A DNA stretch of 64,000 nt from BACL27 sp964203235 (GCA_964203235.1 CAXNLE010000003.1:62001-126000), one strand, 5' to 3'. Counted from the first letter of the stretch, positions 50,143 to 59,490 are shown. Program-made: numbers and translations. The notes: a model not told the origin generated them from the sequence alone.

Positions 50143-50790
50143 ATGTTGGGTGATCTCGCTTCTTGGGTGCAGGATGTAATTAATCAGTTCGGTTATATCG
50201 GTGTTGCGTTGTTGGTCGTGATTGAGAATGTTTTTCCACCGATCCCGTCAGAGATCGTTTTACCGTTTGCGGGTTTTGTTGCACAGCAGGGCGCTGGCGC
50301 TGCTCAGAGTGATACGTCTGTGATCGGCATGATGATTGCGGCAACTGTTGGTTCGGTAGTCGGCGCACTGATTTTGTATTTTGTTTCGGCGGCAATTGGT
50401 CCAGATCGATTACGCGCCTTTGTCGAAAAGTTTGGCAAGTGGTTTGGTGTGAAGCCTGCAGATTTAGTGCGTGCTGAGGCTTGGTTTGATCGTCGTTCAT
50501 TTGTGGCAGTGCTCGTTGGGCGTTGCGTACCACTGATTCGCTCGATCGTTTCGATACCTGCCGGTTTTCGCCGAATGAAACTTTCAAGTTTTGTTGTGCT
50601 TACGGCATTGGGTAGCGCCGTCTGGAATATTGCTCTCATTGGAGCAGGTGCAGTATTGAAAGATCAGTGGGACCGAGTCGGCGACTACGTCGGAGTTTTT
50701 CAATGGGTAGTCATCTTGGCGATAGTAGTTTTCGTAGTCAGGTTTGTGATTTCGCTAGTTAAGCGTCGACGCACTAGCGCAGCAAGTTAA
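50143..50790 (+). CDS. DedA/VTT-family membrane protein
   Basis: 215 residues, about five hydrophobic segments. The family hallmarks are 'ENVFPPIPSEIVLPFAGFVA' and the basic-residue motif 'FVGRCVP'-like 'VLVGRCVPLIRSIVSIPAGF'. DedA proteins are implicated in flipping lipid carriers such as undecaprenyl phosphate or phospholipids, and in membrane homeostasis. AGGGG lies about 8 bases before the ATG. Followed 9 bases later by the asparaginase gene. Confidence 0.9.
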   Translation: MLGDLASWVQDVINQFGYIGVALLVVIENVFPPIPSEIVLPFAGFVAQQGAGAAQSDTSVIGMMIAATVGSVVGALILYFVSAAIGPDRLRAFVEKFGKWFGVKPADLVRAEAWFDRRSFVAVLVGRCVPLIRSIVSIPAGFRRMKLSSFVVLTALGSAVWNIALIGAGAVLKDQWDRVGDYVGVFQWVVILAIVVFVVRFVISLVKRRRTSAAS

Positions 50791-50799
50791 ATAAAAGCG

Positions 50800-51771
50800 A
50801 TGCAAGCATCTGACTCAATACCAGTTGCTTACACGTTGCGAAACGGTATTCAAGAATCATTCCATGACGGTGCCGTCGTTTGCCTTGAGCGAGACGGGTC
50901 AATTGCGTTTAGTGCTGGTTCGCCGCATGCAATAATTTTCCCGCGATCATCGACAAAGCCATTTTTAGCAACTGCGATGGTGGCCGCAGGCTTAAAGCTG
51001 CCGTCAAAACTTCTCGCACTTGTGTGTGCTAGTCACGATGGTCGACCCGAACATTTGCAAGCAGCGCGCGAAATACTGGCAAGCGCTGGCCTTGACGAAA
51101 ATGATTTGCGCAATACTAAAGATTTGCCACTTGATGATGATGCGGCGCGTGAAGTTGTTCGCGGCGGCGGCGTTGCAACTTCGCTGCAAATGAATTGCTC
51201 TGGTAAACATTCTGGAATGCTGGCTACATGTGTTGCGTGTGGTTGGGAGCACGACGACAGTTATTTAGATCAAGATCATGAGTTGCAGCGTTGCATCACA
51301 GAAATGATGCCCGAGTTGATTGGTGAAAATGTTGCGCACATCGTCACTGATGGTTGCGGCGCACCAGCGCACGCGATGACGCTTGCCGGTCTTGCACGCG
51401 GGTTTCGTGCGGTCGCAATATCAAAAACTGGCTCGCCGGCGCGAGTAGTTGCAGACGCAATGCGTGAGCATCCTCAAATGGTTGGTGGACCAACTCGCGA
51501 TGTGACGCTACTGATGTCGGGCATTGCTGGTCTTGTTGCCAAAGATGGCGCCGAGGGTGTTTATGCCGCTGCGTTGCCAGACGGTCGAGCCATCGCGTTG
51601 AAGATTGCAGATGGCGCGAATCGCGCGCGACCACCGTTAATGCGTGCTGCGCTTAATGCACTGGGCATTGATATTTCTGGTGTTGACCCGCTCGCATTTG
51701 CGTCGCCGATTTTTGGGCACGGGCGAGTTGTCGGTGAGGTGCGTGTCATAGATAATCTTTTGTCATCATGA
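50800..51771 (+). CDS. Asparaginase (PF06089-type)
   Basis: 323 residues resembling the serine-dependent L-asparaginase II family found in actinobacteria and alphaproteobacteria rather than the AnsA/AnsB type. Motifs include 'PRSSTKPFLATAMVAAG', 'CASHDGRPEHL', 'MNCSGKHSGMLATCVA' and 'VTDGCGAPAHAMTLAGLARGF'. It should hydrolyse asparagine to aspartate and ammonia in the cytoplasm. It overlaps the next gene by 4 bases. Confidence 0.88.
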   Translation: MQASDSIPVAYTLRNGIQESFHDGAVVCLERDGSIAFSAGSPHAIIFPRSSTKPFLATAMVAAGLKLPSKLLALVCASHDGRPEHLQAAREILASAGLDENDLRNTKDLPLDDDAAREVVRGGGVATSLQMNCSGKHSGMLATCVACGWEHDDSYLDQDHELQRCITEMMPELIGENVAHIVTDGCGAPAHAMTLAGLARGFRAVAISKTGSPARVVADAMREHPQMVGGPTRDVTLLMSGIAGLVAKDGAEGVYAAALPDGRAIALKIADGANRARPPLMRAALNALGIDISGVDPLAFASPIFGHGRVVGEVRVIDNLLSS

Positions 51772-52703
51772 CACTTCATCATCAGACAAAAACTTTTCTT
51801 GAGTTACTCGCTTCGCGGGGCGAGCCGCCACTTGAGCAGATGACGCCAACCGAGGCTCGTGCAATGGTTCGCAAATATTATGTTGCTTCAGAGCACCCAA
51901 TTTTTGCGTCTCGAGATGTTGATGCAGGCGGTGTGCCGGCGCGTTTGTATTCACCATCTAGCGAAAAGAATTTAGGTTTGTGCGTTTTTATTCATGGTGG
52001 CGGTTGGGTGTTTCATAACCTTGATGATTACGACGATGTTTGTCGTCGGATTGCGATGCAATCAGGTCATGCAGTTTTGAGTATTGATTATCGATTAGCA
52101 CCAGAGTTTAAGTTTCCAGTGCCACTTGAAGATTGTCTTGTGGCGACGCGCTGGGCGCACGAAAACGCTGCGTCGTTGGGTTGCGATGCGAACCGAATGG
52201 TCGTGTGCGGAGACTCTGCCGGCGGAAACTTGTCGACGCTTGTGGCGCAACATTCAGGTGTGGCATTCAAGATGCAGTTGTTGATTTATCCAGCGACTGA
52301 TGCGCGATGCATCACTGAGAGTTATCGCAAAAATGCGCTCGGGTACTTGTTGACTGCTCCGGCGATGCAATGGTTTTACGGTCACTATTTGCCTAGTGCC
52401 GGCTCATCGATCTCTGGTTCATCGCGTGGCAGTCTCACTGACCCAATGGTTTCTCCACTATTGGCAAGTGATGAAGTATTGGCCAAGATGCCACCAACAT
52501 TTATGATCACCGCCGAGTACGACCCGCTATGCGATGAGGGCGAACAATATGCAAAGCGGCTCAGCGAGTTAGGTGTACCGACGACTTGTGTTCGGTATTT
52601 CGGTCAGATTCATGCATTTGTCACACGGTCGGCGTTTCTTGACGATGGCTATTTGGCGATCGCGCAACTCGCCGACGCAATTCGCCGAACTTTAGTTAAT
52701 TAA
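51768..52703 (+). CDS. Alpha/beta hydrolase, hormone-sensitive-lipase-like esterase
   Basis: 311 residues with the HSL-family oxyanion motif 'FIHGGGWVFHNLDDYD', the nucleophile elbow 'VCGDSAGGNLS', the acid residue in 'AEYDPLCDEGEQYA' and the catalytic His in 'GQIHAFV'. It should hydrolyse short acyl esters in the cytosol; the natural substrate is unknown. Coupled to the asparaginase gene by ATGA and converging with the HD-domain gene with a 12-base overlap. Confidence 0.9.
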   Translation: MTLHHQTKTFLELLASRGEPPLEQMTPTEARAMVRKYYVASEHPIFASRDVDAGGVPARLYSPSSEKNLGLCVFIHGGGWVFHNLDDYDDVCRRIAMQSGHAVLSIDYRLAPEFKFPVPLEDCLVATRWAHENAASLGCDANRMVVCGDSAGGNLSTLVAQHSGVAFKMQLLIYPATDARCITESYRKNALGYLLTAPAMQWFYGHYLPSAGSSISGSSRGSLTDPMVSPLLASDEVLAKMPPTFMITAEYDPLCDEGEQYAKRLSELGVPTTCVRYFGQIHAFVTRSAFLDDGYLAIAQLADAIRRTLVN

Positions 52704-53306
52704 TTCGCCGTCGCGTTCGCGCGGTGCAAAAAATTGTCTAATTAACGGCTCGAAATGTTCAAGCGGTTCACTTTTGTAGTCGGCGTCGAATGCAACTTGG
52801 TCGTACTTCGCGCAAAACTCGGCGGTGTAGTCAAAGTATTGGTTATCGCGGAACTTGTCGCGAGCATCTTTATCTAATCCAATATGTTGCCAAAAGTAGT
52901 AGCCCTGAAAGATTCCGTGATGCTCAACTAGCCAATGATTGGCAGGTGACACCACCGGATACAAAATTGCTGCGGCAACTGACGCATGGTTGTATGGCGA
53001 AAGGTTGTCGCCGATGTCGTGGATCAGTGCACACAAAACATATTCATCGTCGCGGCCGTCGCGTTGGGCAAGTGTCGCAGTTTGTAGGCAGTGCTCAAGA
53101 CGGTTGACCGGAAAGCCGCCAAAGTCATGACGCAAATAGTCAAGTTGTTCGATGATGTGATCAGCGACGCGTGACTGCGTGACTTGAAGTTGGACCATGA
53201 TGTTGTCCCAATCTTGCTTTGTTGACTCGCCAAAAGATTTGAAATTCGCACGAGTCTCAAGTTCGTTGCTTGAAGTTTGGGCAATGTGTGATGTGTCAAT
53301 TGTCAT
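52692..53306 (-). CDS. HD-domain phosphohydrolase-like protein
   Basis: 204 residues. The metal-binding HD pattern is seen as 'RLEHCLQTA', then 'CALIHDIGD' (the HD pair), followed by 'NHASVAAAILYPVVSPANHWLVEHHGIFQGYY' with further His. This subgroup resembles phosphonate-catabolism or inositol-oxygenase-like HD proteins (PhnZ style) with mixed His/Asp ligands, but which it is cannot be decided. No partner genes nearby. Confidence 0.75.
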   Translation of the reverse strand: MTIDTSHIAQTSSNELETRANFKSFGESTKQDWDNIMVQLQVTQSRVADHIIEQLDYLRHDFGGFPVNRLEHCLQTATLAQRDGRDDEYVLCALIHDIGDNLSPYNHASVAAAILYPVVSPANHWLVEHHGIFQGYYFWQHIGLDKDARDKFRDNQYFDYTAEFCAKYDQVAFDADYKSEPLEHFEPLIRQFFAPRERDGELIN

Positions 53307-53542
53307 GAGCCGAGACTATGTCGCGATTCGTTGCTTGCGCTAGTTCGCTAGTTCGCTAGTTTGTTAATTTGTTGGTTGAATCAGTGGCTCAATTTATGGT
53401 GTCGGGTTTTGAGCAAAGTGGTGCCGAGGGTCACATGAAATGGCGCAAATATAGGGTTTTATTGGGTATCACACCATTTAAAAGCAGAGAGTGTAAGTTC
53501 TCAGTCGTAGGAACAATCCTGCAGAAAAAGGAGAAATGAAAT

Positions 53543-53872
53543 ATGGGTACAGGCTTTTGGGCAAACTTTGGAGAACTCGTTCTCCTGGCAATCTTGCTCG
53601 GCGTAGTCACGACCGTAGTTGATTCGGTTCTTGGCGTAGTCGGGTTAAGCGCAACGATTAAGAAACTTCCAGTTATCGGTTCAAACTGGACTCTCATTGT
53701 CAGCATATTGATGATGGCAGTCTTGGATTACAACGCTCTCGAATATTGGGGCGTTACTCTTCCTGGTTGGGGCGGTTGGGGAAGCTACATCGGTAGCGGC
53801 GCGATCATCATGGGCATGGTTCCTGTAAAGGATGCCGTTGTTTCAATGATTGGCAAAGGATTTCGAGCCTAA
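53543..53872 (+). CDS. Small three-helix membrane protein with strong expression signals
   Basis: 109 residues. Hydrophobic segments are at about residues 8-30, 48-66 and 83-102, with a Gly/Trp-rich loop ('LPGWGGWGSYIGSG'). No family recognised. The upstream AAAAAGGAGAAATGAAAT places an excellent Shine-Dalgarno about 9 bases before the ATG, and a perfect 8-bp G+C-rich terminator follows, so it is a single-gene, probably well-expressed transcription unit. It sits directly upstream of the ABC exporter but in its own unit. Confidence 0.75.
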   Translation: MGTGFWANFGELVLLAILLGVVTTVVDSVLGVVGLSATIKKLPVIGSNWTLIVSILMMAVLDYNALEYWGVTLPGWGGWGSYIGSGAIIMGMVPVKDAVVSMIGKGFRA

Positions 53873-53917
53873 GAAGCGGGTTTCCGCATCTTAAGAATTC
53901 GAATTAATAATTTAGGG

Positions 53918-53949
53918 GCCGCCGGTTTATCCCGGCGGCTCTTTTATTT
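53918..53949 (+). terminator. Strong Rho-independent terminator
   Basis: GCCGCCGG / CCGGCGGC perfect 8-base stem, six-base loop TTTATC, then TCTTTTATTT. Forty-five bases after the small membrane-protein stop. Confidence 0.92.
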
Positions 53950-54052
53950 GCCGGCGATTTCGCCAAAATTTCGCCGTCACCCGCTCGTGTCCGCCAACGG
54001 TCACATGGTTCCTAGGCTCTGTAGTTTCGCCAAATGAGGTAGTTTGTAGCCG

Positions 54053-55819
54053 ATGTTTAACAAGTTGATTAAAGCCGAGACAGTTCGCAAAGCCTGGACC
54101 GTTTACCCTCGTCAGTCCAAGATTCAGATACCAATCATGTTCGTGTTGGGTTTGATTGGAACAGCGCTTGAGGCGCTCGGGATTGGTCTTGTGATTCCGG
54201 TGATGACCACGATGAGTAAAGCCACAACTGGTAACAGCGGTTCAATTCTGCAGCCGCTTTTTAATTTTTTTGGGATACGGGCAGTGGGCACAATGGTCGG
54301 AGTCGCCGTACTTTGCATCGTGTTGACTTATTTTGTGAAGAACTTGTATAGGTTGTGTTTTGGCTATATTAGTGGGCGAGCAAGTAATTATACGAATCAT
54401 CAAGTCACCACACAATTGTTTAGATCCTATTTAACTCGACCGTATACATTTCACTTGCAAAGAAATTCTTCAGATTTGCTAAACTCAATGCAGCAAGAAG
54501 CCGGGATGACGATCGGTATAGTTGGAAGTGTAATAGGACTATTTCAAGAACTTTTGCTCGCGAGTGCTGTGATTTGGTTGATGGTCTACACAGAACCGAT
54601 TGCCGCAATTTCAACAGTTTCGATTTTGATTTTGGGAAGCATCTTATATCTCAAAGTAACGAAACCGATGATAACAGCGTTCGGGCAACAGCGACAAAAA
54701 ATTCAGGCGCCGTTGACTAGATACTTGTTGCAGGGATTTGGTGGCGTGAAAGATATCAAAGTTCTCGGTCGTAGTAATGATTTCTTAAATCAATACAAAA
54801 GCCAAAATCTAATTGTCCAAAATGCAGGTTTGCGTTACGGAATATTGAAGTCAATTGCTCCGATGTGGACAGAACTCCTGGCGATGTCTGGGTTGTCTGT
54901 GGTCGTTTGGGTGATGGTGTGGCAAGATCGTCCCCCAGACCGAATCATTCCATTATTGGGGTTATTTGTAATTGCAACATGGAGATTCATACCAACGGTA
55001 AATAGCGTGGTGAGCTTGACCAACTCGATTCGATACGCAAAGCCAGCAGTCGACTCGGTCTACCAAGAGTTTGAGTACATTAAGTCTCAGCAAAACATTG
55101 TCAAAACTCAAATTATATTTAAAGACAAAATTGAAATGCGTAACTTGACTTTCAATTACCCAAATACATTTACGCCAAGTTTGTGCGATGTAAATATTGT
55201 TGTACGAAAGGGCGAGACTGTTGGTTTCATCGGGCCATCAGGTGCGGGCAAGAGCACACTTGTTGATGTCGTCTTGGGCTTGTTGCCGCAAACATCCGGT
55301 GAGTTATTAATTGACGGCGTTGAAATGCAGGAGCACAATCTTGAATGGCAGTCAACAATCGGATATGTTTCGCAGGCGATTTATTTAACGGATGATACCG
55401 TTCGTCGAAATGTTGCCTTTGGTATTGCTGACAAGGATGTCGATGAAGTGGCTCTCGAGCATGCGCTAAAGTCAGCGCAACTTTGGAATTTCGTTGATGG
55501 GTTGCCAAACAAGACACAGACAATTGTCGGTGAACGAGGTATTCGGGTTTCAGGCGGACAGCGTCAGCGCATCGGTATCGCACGCGCGCTCTATCATGAG
55601 CCGCAAGTGCTCGTATTAGACGAAGCCACCAGCAGCCTTGACATTGAAACTGAAACTGAAGTTATGAGCGCGATTCGTGCGCTGCAGGGGTTCAAGACAA
55701 TTTTGATCGTCGCGCACCGCCTGTCTACTGTGCAACATTGCGATCGTATTTATCGAATTGAAGATGCGCAGATCACTGCCGAGGGCTTATTCGTTGAAAT
55801 GATCAAGCCATCAATTTAG
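54053..55819 (+). CDS. ABC transporter, fused permease and ATPase (exporter type)
   Basis: 588 residues: six transmembrane helices (about 20-320) followed by an ABC ATPase. Walker A 'GPSGAGKSTLVDVVLG', Q-loop 'GYVSQAIYL', signature 'VSGGQRQRIGIARAL', Walker B 'VLVLDEATSSLD' and H-loop 'VAHRLST' are all intact. The half-transporter layout suggests a homodimeric exporter, in the group that moves lipid-linked sugars or peptides (MsbA/PglK-like). The adjacent TIGR04372-like glycosyltransferases make a glycolipid or glycan substrate plausible, but this is inference. Confidence 0.9.
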   Translation: MFNKLIKAETVRKAWTVYPRQSKIQIPIMFVLGLIGTALEALGIGLVIPVMTTMSKATTGNSGSILQPLFNFFGIRAVGTMVGVAVLCIVLTYFVKNLYRLCFGYISGRASNYTNHQVTTQLFRSYLTRPYTFHLQRNSSDLLNSMQQEAGMTIGIVGSVIGLFQELLLASAVIWLMVYTEPIAAISTVSILILGSILYLKVTKPMITAFGQQRQKIQAPLTRYLLQGFGGVKDIKVLGRSNDFLNQYKSQNLIVQNAGLRYGILKSIAPMWTELLAMSGLSVVVWVMVWQDRPPDRIIPLLGLFVIATWRFIPTVNSVVSLTNSIRYAKPAVDSVYQEFEYIKSQQNIVKTQIIFKDKIEMRNLTFNYPNTFTPSLCDVNIVVRKGETVGFIGPSGAGKSTLVDVVLGLLPQTSGELLIDGVEMQEHNLEWQSTIGYVSQAIYLTDDTVRRNVAFGIADKDVDEVALEHALKSAQLWNFVDGLPNKTQTIVGERGIRVSGGQRQRIGIARALYHEPQVLVLDEATSSLDIETETEVMSAIRALQGFKTILIVAHRLSTVQHCDRIYRIEDAQITAEGLFVEMIKPSI

Positions 55820-55897
55820 TTTTGTGATGCAAAAAACAGATATATGAAATCTTAAAAATTTTATTACATAAAAAACCTTGGCTAAGCACCCGTGAGG

Positions 55898-57181
55898 CTA
55901 CTCGAGCAGAAAAATATTTTCTCGCAAAAATGAAATACAAGGTGCGACGTATCCTCTCAGATGCGCATAGTTTTCAGATTGGTATATCTTATGATAACGA
56001 TCTAATAGATGTAAGTCGTTTTTAGAGTATTTGGGTACACCGTCTTCAAGTGCAAACATTTCGTCCAAAGCGTTAACTAATGTTGACGGTGAGTTTTGAA
56101 TATATGACAGTTGTCTTGACCTCATTTTACTTGTGGAAGCTAATGCCGACAAGTTGTTTGGATTTAATAACTTCGAGAAACTTAAAATTTCGCCAGTATT
56201 AGTATCTTGTACCAGTCGTGGTGTCCAGAGAGTTGACAAATACCCGAACATGTCGTGAAACGTATAGTTATCTGTGAGGATTGACGGTCGGTTGAATCTG
56301 CGAGCCAGCCAATACGCGCCACAACTCACTGAAATACAAAATTTACAATTTTCGTATAGCCAAAGTTGGTCAGACTCGAAATGGGATTCACCCGTATAGT
56401 CAATAATTTTTAGTGATTGAAGTGAATGAGGTAAAGGATCAACATCAAGTCCAACTCTAACGATGAGTAAGTTTTGTTCAATTACTTTCTCAAGTGCGTC
56501 TTTATAAAAAGATAAGTCTAGAAAGCGAACTGCGAGTTCATCGGATTGGCTCTGTGTTGTTCTTTGTCTATAGTATTTGGCGGATGGATGCGCAAATAAA
56601 ACGAAATTTTGTGGCCGGACTCCTAAATTTTTCAAATCGTTAGAAATTTGGTTAAGTTGATTGCCATAGTTTGTACTAGGAACCGTCGCCCAATTCTTAT
56701 CAAATTTATCGCTTGTAGTGACCATTTTTTTTTCTAATCCTGATTTCGGAATTAGGTATGCAATTTGTCGAACGAACTTTCTTCGATCGTCAAGATACAT
56801 CGTAAAGTGAGGCTCGTAAGACTGAACAAGAATCTTGGTGGCAGCTTCTCCCGGCTCAACAAGAATCGTGAAATGGCGAGGGTTATTTTCGTTTTGCAGT
56901 TGCCTGCAAAGCGGCTCCATCATGTTCACATATGTAGAGGTAAAACCTGGACGAAAGCTTTTCAATACATAAATTGAAACTTTGTATCTGGTTGAAAGCG
57001 TTCGTAGCAAGGCCCAAGCCATTAGCGAGAAAGGAAACGCAATCGTTATATTAAGAAACCTTATGATCAATCTGGTAACAGACAGATCAGAGGAGAGAAT
57101 AGACTTCGGCCTTGTGTCGTAGGAGTAGTCGTAAAAGATTATTAAGATCAAAAGTTTCTTATAATATTTGATTGTTCGCAT
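55898..57181 (-). CDS. TIGR04372-like putative glycosyltransferase (distal copy)
   Basis: 427 residues from the ATG at 57181, one base after the stop of the preceding paralogue; a longer frame to 57223 overlaps it and is less likely. N-terminal hydrophobic hairpin (about 37-60). Shared family landmarks are 'RPGFTSTYVNMMEPLCRQLQ', 'HFTMYLDDRRKFVRQIAYLIPK', 'IVRVGLDVDPLPHSLQSLKIID', 'LWLYENCKFCISVSCGA' and the terminal 'SFLRENIFLLE'. About 30-35% identical by eye to its tandem partner. Notably A/T-rich. Probably transfers a sugar in envelope glycan synthesis; substrates unknown. Confidence 0.6.
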   Translation of the reverse strand: MRTIKYYKKLLILIIFYDYSYDTRPKSILSSDLSVTRLIIRFLNITIAFPFSLMAWALLRTLSTRYKVSIYVLKSFRPGFTSTYVNMMEPLCRQLQNENNPRHFTILVEPGEAATKILVQSYEPHFTMYLDDRRKFVRQIAYLIPKSGLEKKMVTTSDKFDKNWATVPSTNYGNQLNQISNDLKNLGVRPQNFVLFAHPSAKYYRQRTTQSQSDELAVRFLDLSFYKDALEKVIEQNLLIVRVGLDVDPLPHSLQSLKIIDYTGESHFESDQLWLYENCKFCISVSCGAYWLARRFNRPSILTDNYTFHDMFGYLSTLWTPRLVQDTNTGEILSFSKLLNPNNLSALASTSKMRSRQLSYIQNSPSTLVNALDEMFALEDGVPKYSKNDLHLLDRYHKIYQSENYAHLRGYVAPCISFLRENIFLLE

Positions 57182-57182
57182 G

Positions 57183-58463
57183 CTATAACAGCAGTTCAGA
57201 ATGATCTCGAAGAAACGATACACAAGGTTGCGAGTGCCCTTTAGTCATCGGTTGGAAACCAGCATTAATTAGTAATTCGTTGAACCGAGAGATCAATGCT
57301 AGATCGTGTTCTGAGTATTCAATCTTGTTACCTGAGTAATTAAGCATGTCGGAAACCGAGGACGAAAGTTCTGTAGGCGAATTATCTACAAAGGTCAAAC
57401 CCCGAGCTTTCATCTGTTCAGATTTTCCAACAACGCCTTTTAGTGTAAACATTTCGCTCATGGATAGGTTTCTGTTTTTGCTCTCATCCCAAATTAACTG
57501 GAGAGTAAATAAACTGTGTTGATAACCCTTCACCACGACATAACTGTTTGTGATCAACGTTGGTCGATTATATTTGTGAGGAACATGCCAGGACCCGGTG
57601 TTATTGATACCCCATAAAAACCGGCAGTATTCACTTAGCCAAAGGTCTTGTTTATCTGTTCTGAACCTACCTGAGAGGTCAATGATCGAGAGATCCTTTA
57701 AAGTATCCGGTAACGCTTCGGTGTCTATACCCATACGGACGACTTTGAGTCCATTTTCATTGATGAGTTTTATCGCACTTTCTGCTTTGCTTATATCTGT
57801 GTAACGATTAAAATTTAAATGTACGGTTGGTTTATGTCTCTTGTCGTACAAAAGTGAGCGATGTGTCAAAATTACGTACTCGAATGGTTTAATTTCTAAT
57901 TGAGAGATCATTTTTGGAACTTCTGTTTTTCTTTTTGTACCTACGGTTATCGCGGATGGTAGTTCCCAATTCTTGTTGTAAATAGTATGTTCAGGATGAG
58001 TATTTAAAAATCCAATTTTTGGTACGAGTGCGAAAATTGTTCTTACAAACGCGACGCGGTCGTCAAGATATAAATTGAAGTGAGTTGCGTAGAGCTTCAA
58101 TAACTCAAGATTTGTGGTTTCACTCGCATCAATGAATATTAAGATTCCTTTGTTCCCAGTGGCCTGTAGTTCTCTGCAAAGAGGTTCAAGTTGTTCAATG
58201 TAAACCGAGACGAGCCCTGGTCGTTGTGGTTGTTTGAATCTAAAGATTCGAACTGGCATAAAGCGGTTTAAGACGACTAATAAAACCCAGCAACAAAGCG
58301 ACAAAGGATACGCAGCCAGAGTCACAAGAACTCGCCGCAATATAAATAACTTTGAAAAAGATGCCAACGATGCGTAACCTTTTTTTAGAGTTTGGTCGTA
58401 GAACAGAACTCGGGTGATTCTGTCGTTGGCGACATTTTTAACTCGCTGCAACAAAACTTTCAT
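57183..58463 (-). CDS. TIGR04372-like putative glycosyltransferase (proximal copy)
   Basis: 426 residues with the same layout: hydrophobic hairpin (about 45-65), 'RPGLVSVYIEQLEPLCRELQ', 'HFNLYLDDRVAFVRTIFALVPK', 'VVRMGIDTEALPDTLKDLSIID', 'LWLSEYCRFLWGINNTGS' and the C-terminal 'SFLRDHSELLL'. Co-oriented and nearly contiguous with its partner (1-base spacing), so they were probably produced by tandem duplication and may act on successive sugars. The gene starts 9 bases after the LLM oxidoreductase stop, so the three may be one transcript. Confidence 0.6.
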   Translation of the reverse strand: MKVLLQRVKNVANDRITRVLFYDQTLKKGYASLASFSKLFILRRVLVTLAAYPLSLCCWVLLVVLNRFMPVRIFRFKQPQRPGLVSVYIEQLEPLCRELQATGNKGILIFIDASETTNLELLKLYATHFNLYLDDRVAFVRTIFALVPKIGFLNTHPEHTIYNKNWELPSAITVGTKRKTEVPKMISQLEIKPFEYVILTHRSLLYDKRHKPTVHLNFNRYTDISKAESAIKLINENGLKVVRMGIDTEALPDTLKDLSIIDLSGRFRTDKQDLWLSEYCRFLWGINNTGSWHVPHKYNRPTLITNSYVVVKGYQHSLFTLQLIWDESKNRNLSMSEMFTLKGVVGKSEQMKARGLTFVDNSPTELSSSVSDMLNYSGNKIEYSEHDLALISRFNELLINAGFQPMTKGHSQPCVSFLRDHSELLL

Positions 58464-58472
58464 TTGCGAAAA

Positions 58473-59255
58473 CTAGCGACCGTGTTTGGTGAGGTATTTT
58501 TCTAGGGGGGCGAAGTTGAAGCGCGAGTCGTCGGTCCAGCCGTCTTTTGGTGGACGACCCATCACGATTAGGTGATCGGCTCCAGCCGCAGCAAACTCGT
58601 CAGCCATTTCGAGATCTTCTGGGTTAATCGCTACGGTGCGCTCAATCTCACGCGGGTTGCGACCGATTTTCGCGCACCATTGATCAATGACTTCATTTTT
58701 TTTGCGCACATTTTCGACAGGCCCGAACACATTGCTCATGTCAGCATGTTCAGCCACCAAACGCAAGGTGAACTTCTCGCCGCTACCACCAATCATTAAT
58801 GGCATCTTTGGGTTCACGGCTCCAGGGTTTAACTTTGCCAGGCGTTGTTTGATTATTGGCAATCCCTTTTCGAGAATCTTCAACCGACCAACTGCAGTGC
58901 CGAACTCGTAGCCATATTCGGTGTAGTCACGCTCAAACCAACCCGAGCCGACCCCAAGAATAAATCGCCCACCACTAATGTGATCAATTGTTCGAGACAT
59001 ATCGGCCAACAATTGCGGGTTGCGATAGGTAAAGCAAGTAACCAGTGCGCCAACTGTGGCGTGTTTGGTTTCGGCCGCAATCGCCGCCAAAAGTGTGTAT
59101 GCCTCAAAGTGTGAGGCGTCAGGGTCGCCATAAAGAGGATAAAAATGATCCCACACCCAAATGCTGTCGACTTTCAAAGCATCAGCGCGCAACCAAGTGT
59201 CACGCATTGCCTTCATTGTTGTGTTTTGTGGATGTATTTGGATGCCGATTTTCAT
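58473..59255 (-). CDS. LLM-class F420-dependent oxidoreductase
   Basis: 260 residues from the ATG at 59255 (a TTG two codons earlier is possible). Typical bacterial-luciferase-fold segments are 'IGIQIHPQNTTMKAM', 'VDSIWVWDHFYPLYGD', 'ATVGALVTCFTYRNPQLLADM', 'ISGGRFILGVGSGWFERDYTEYG' and 'PLMIGGSGEKFTLRLVAEHAD'. Such actinobacterial proteins mostly use coenzyme F420 rather than FMN. The substrate is unknown. It precedes the two glycosyltransferase genes on the same strand. Confidence 0.88.
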   Translation of the reverse strand: MKIGIQIHPQNTTMKAMRDTWLRADALKVDSIWVWDHFYPLYGDPDASHFEAYTLLAAIAAETKHATVGALVTCFTYRNPQLLADMSRTIDHISGGRFILGVGSGWFERDYTEYGYEFGTAVGRLKILEKGLPIIKQRLAKLNPGAVNPKMPLMIGGSGEKFTLRLVAEHADMSNVFGPVENVRKKNEVIDQWCAKIGRNPREIERTVAINPEDLEMADEFAAAGADHLIVMGRPPKDGWTDDSRFNFAPLEKYLTKHGR

Positions 59256-59310
59256 ATCCAAATTGTACTCTCTTATCTAGTATTAATTTCAGGTTCAAAG
59301 CAGTGGCTAA

Positions 59311-59330
59311 AGATTCGAATTAAGGAGTCG
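59311..59330 (+). repeat. 20-bp direct repeat, copy 1 (leader of decayed gene)
   Basis: AGATTCGAATTAAGGAGTCG, exactly repeated at 60824-60843 in front of the secreted-protein gene. Similarity continues upstream (AAAGCAGT...). It contains the AAGGAG ribosome-binding site. Confidence 0.9.
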
Positions 59331-59331
59331 T

Positions 59332-59490
59332 GTGTTTAAGACTCGTAAATCAGCGCTGAATTTTACAGTTGTGACGATGCGCTTAATCTCATTCACACCA
59401 TTGCGTAGCGCAAGTGCGTTTGCCGATTTAAGCGCGAGCGAACTAATGCGTTTCATAAATCACAACGAAGTTGAACAGATTAGTTGTTAA
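59332..59490 (+). pseudogene. Decayed copy of the start of the secreted protein at 60845
   Basis: A 52-codon frame from GTG 59332 to TAA 59488-59490 follows the duplicated leader. Its N-terminus (MFKTRKSAL..VVTM...FTPLRSASAF) lines up with MSKFRKSAV..VATM...FTPLHSASAL of the secreted protein, but similarity ends after the signal peptide. The 3' end overlaps the convergent MFS gene. Best read as the remnant of a duplicated secreted-protein gene. A functional short secreted peptide is possible. Confidence 0.6.

Noticed and set aside
53330..53380. GCTAGTTC triplet repeat as a possible attachment site
   Set aside because: Only three short copies in an intergenic stretch; no integrase, tRNA or second copy nearby.
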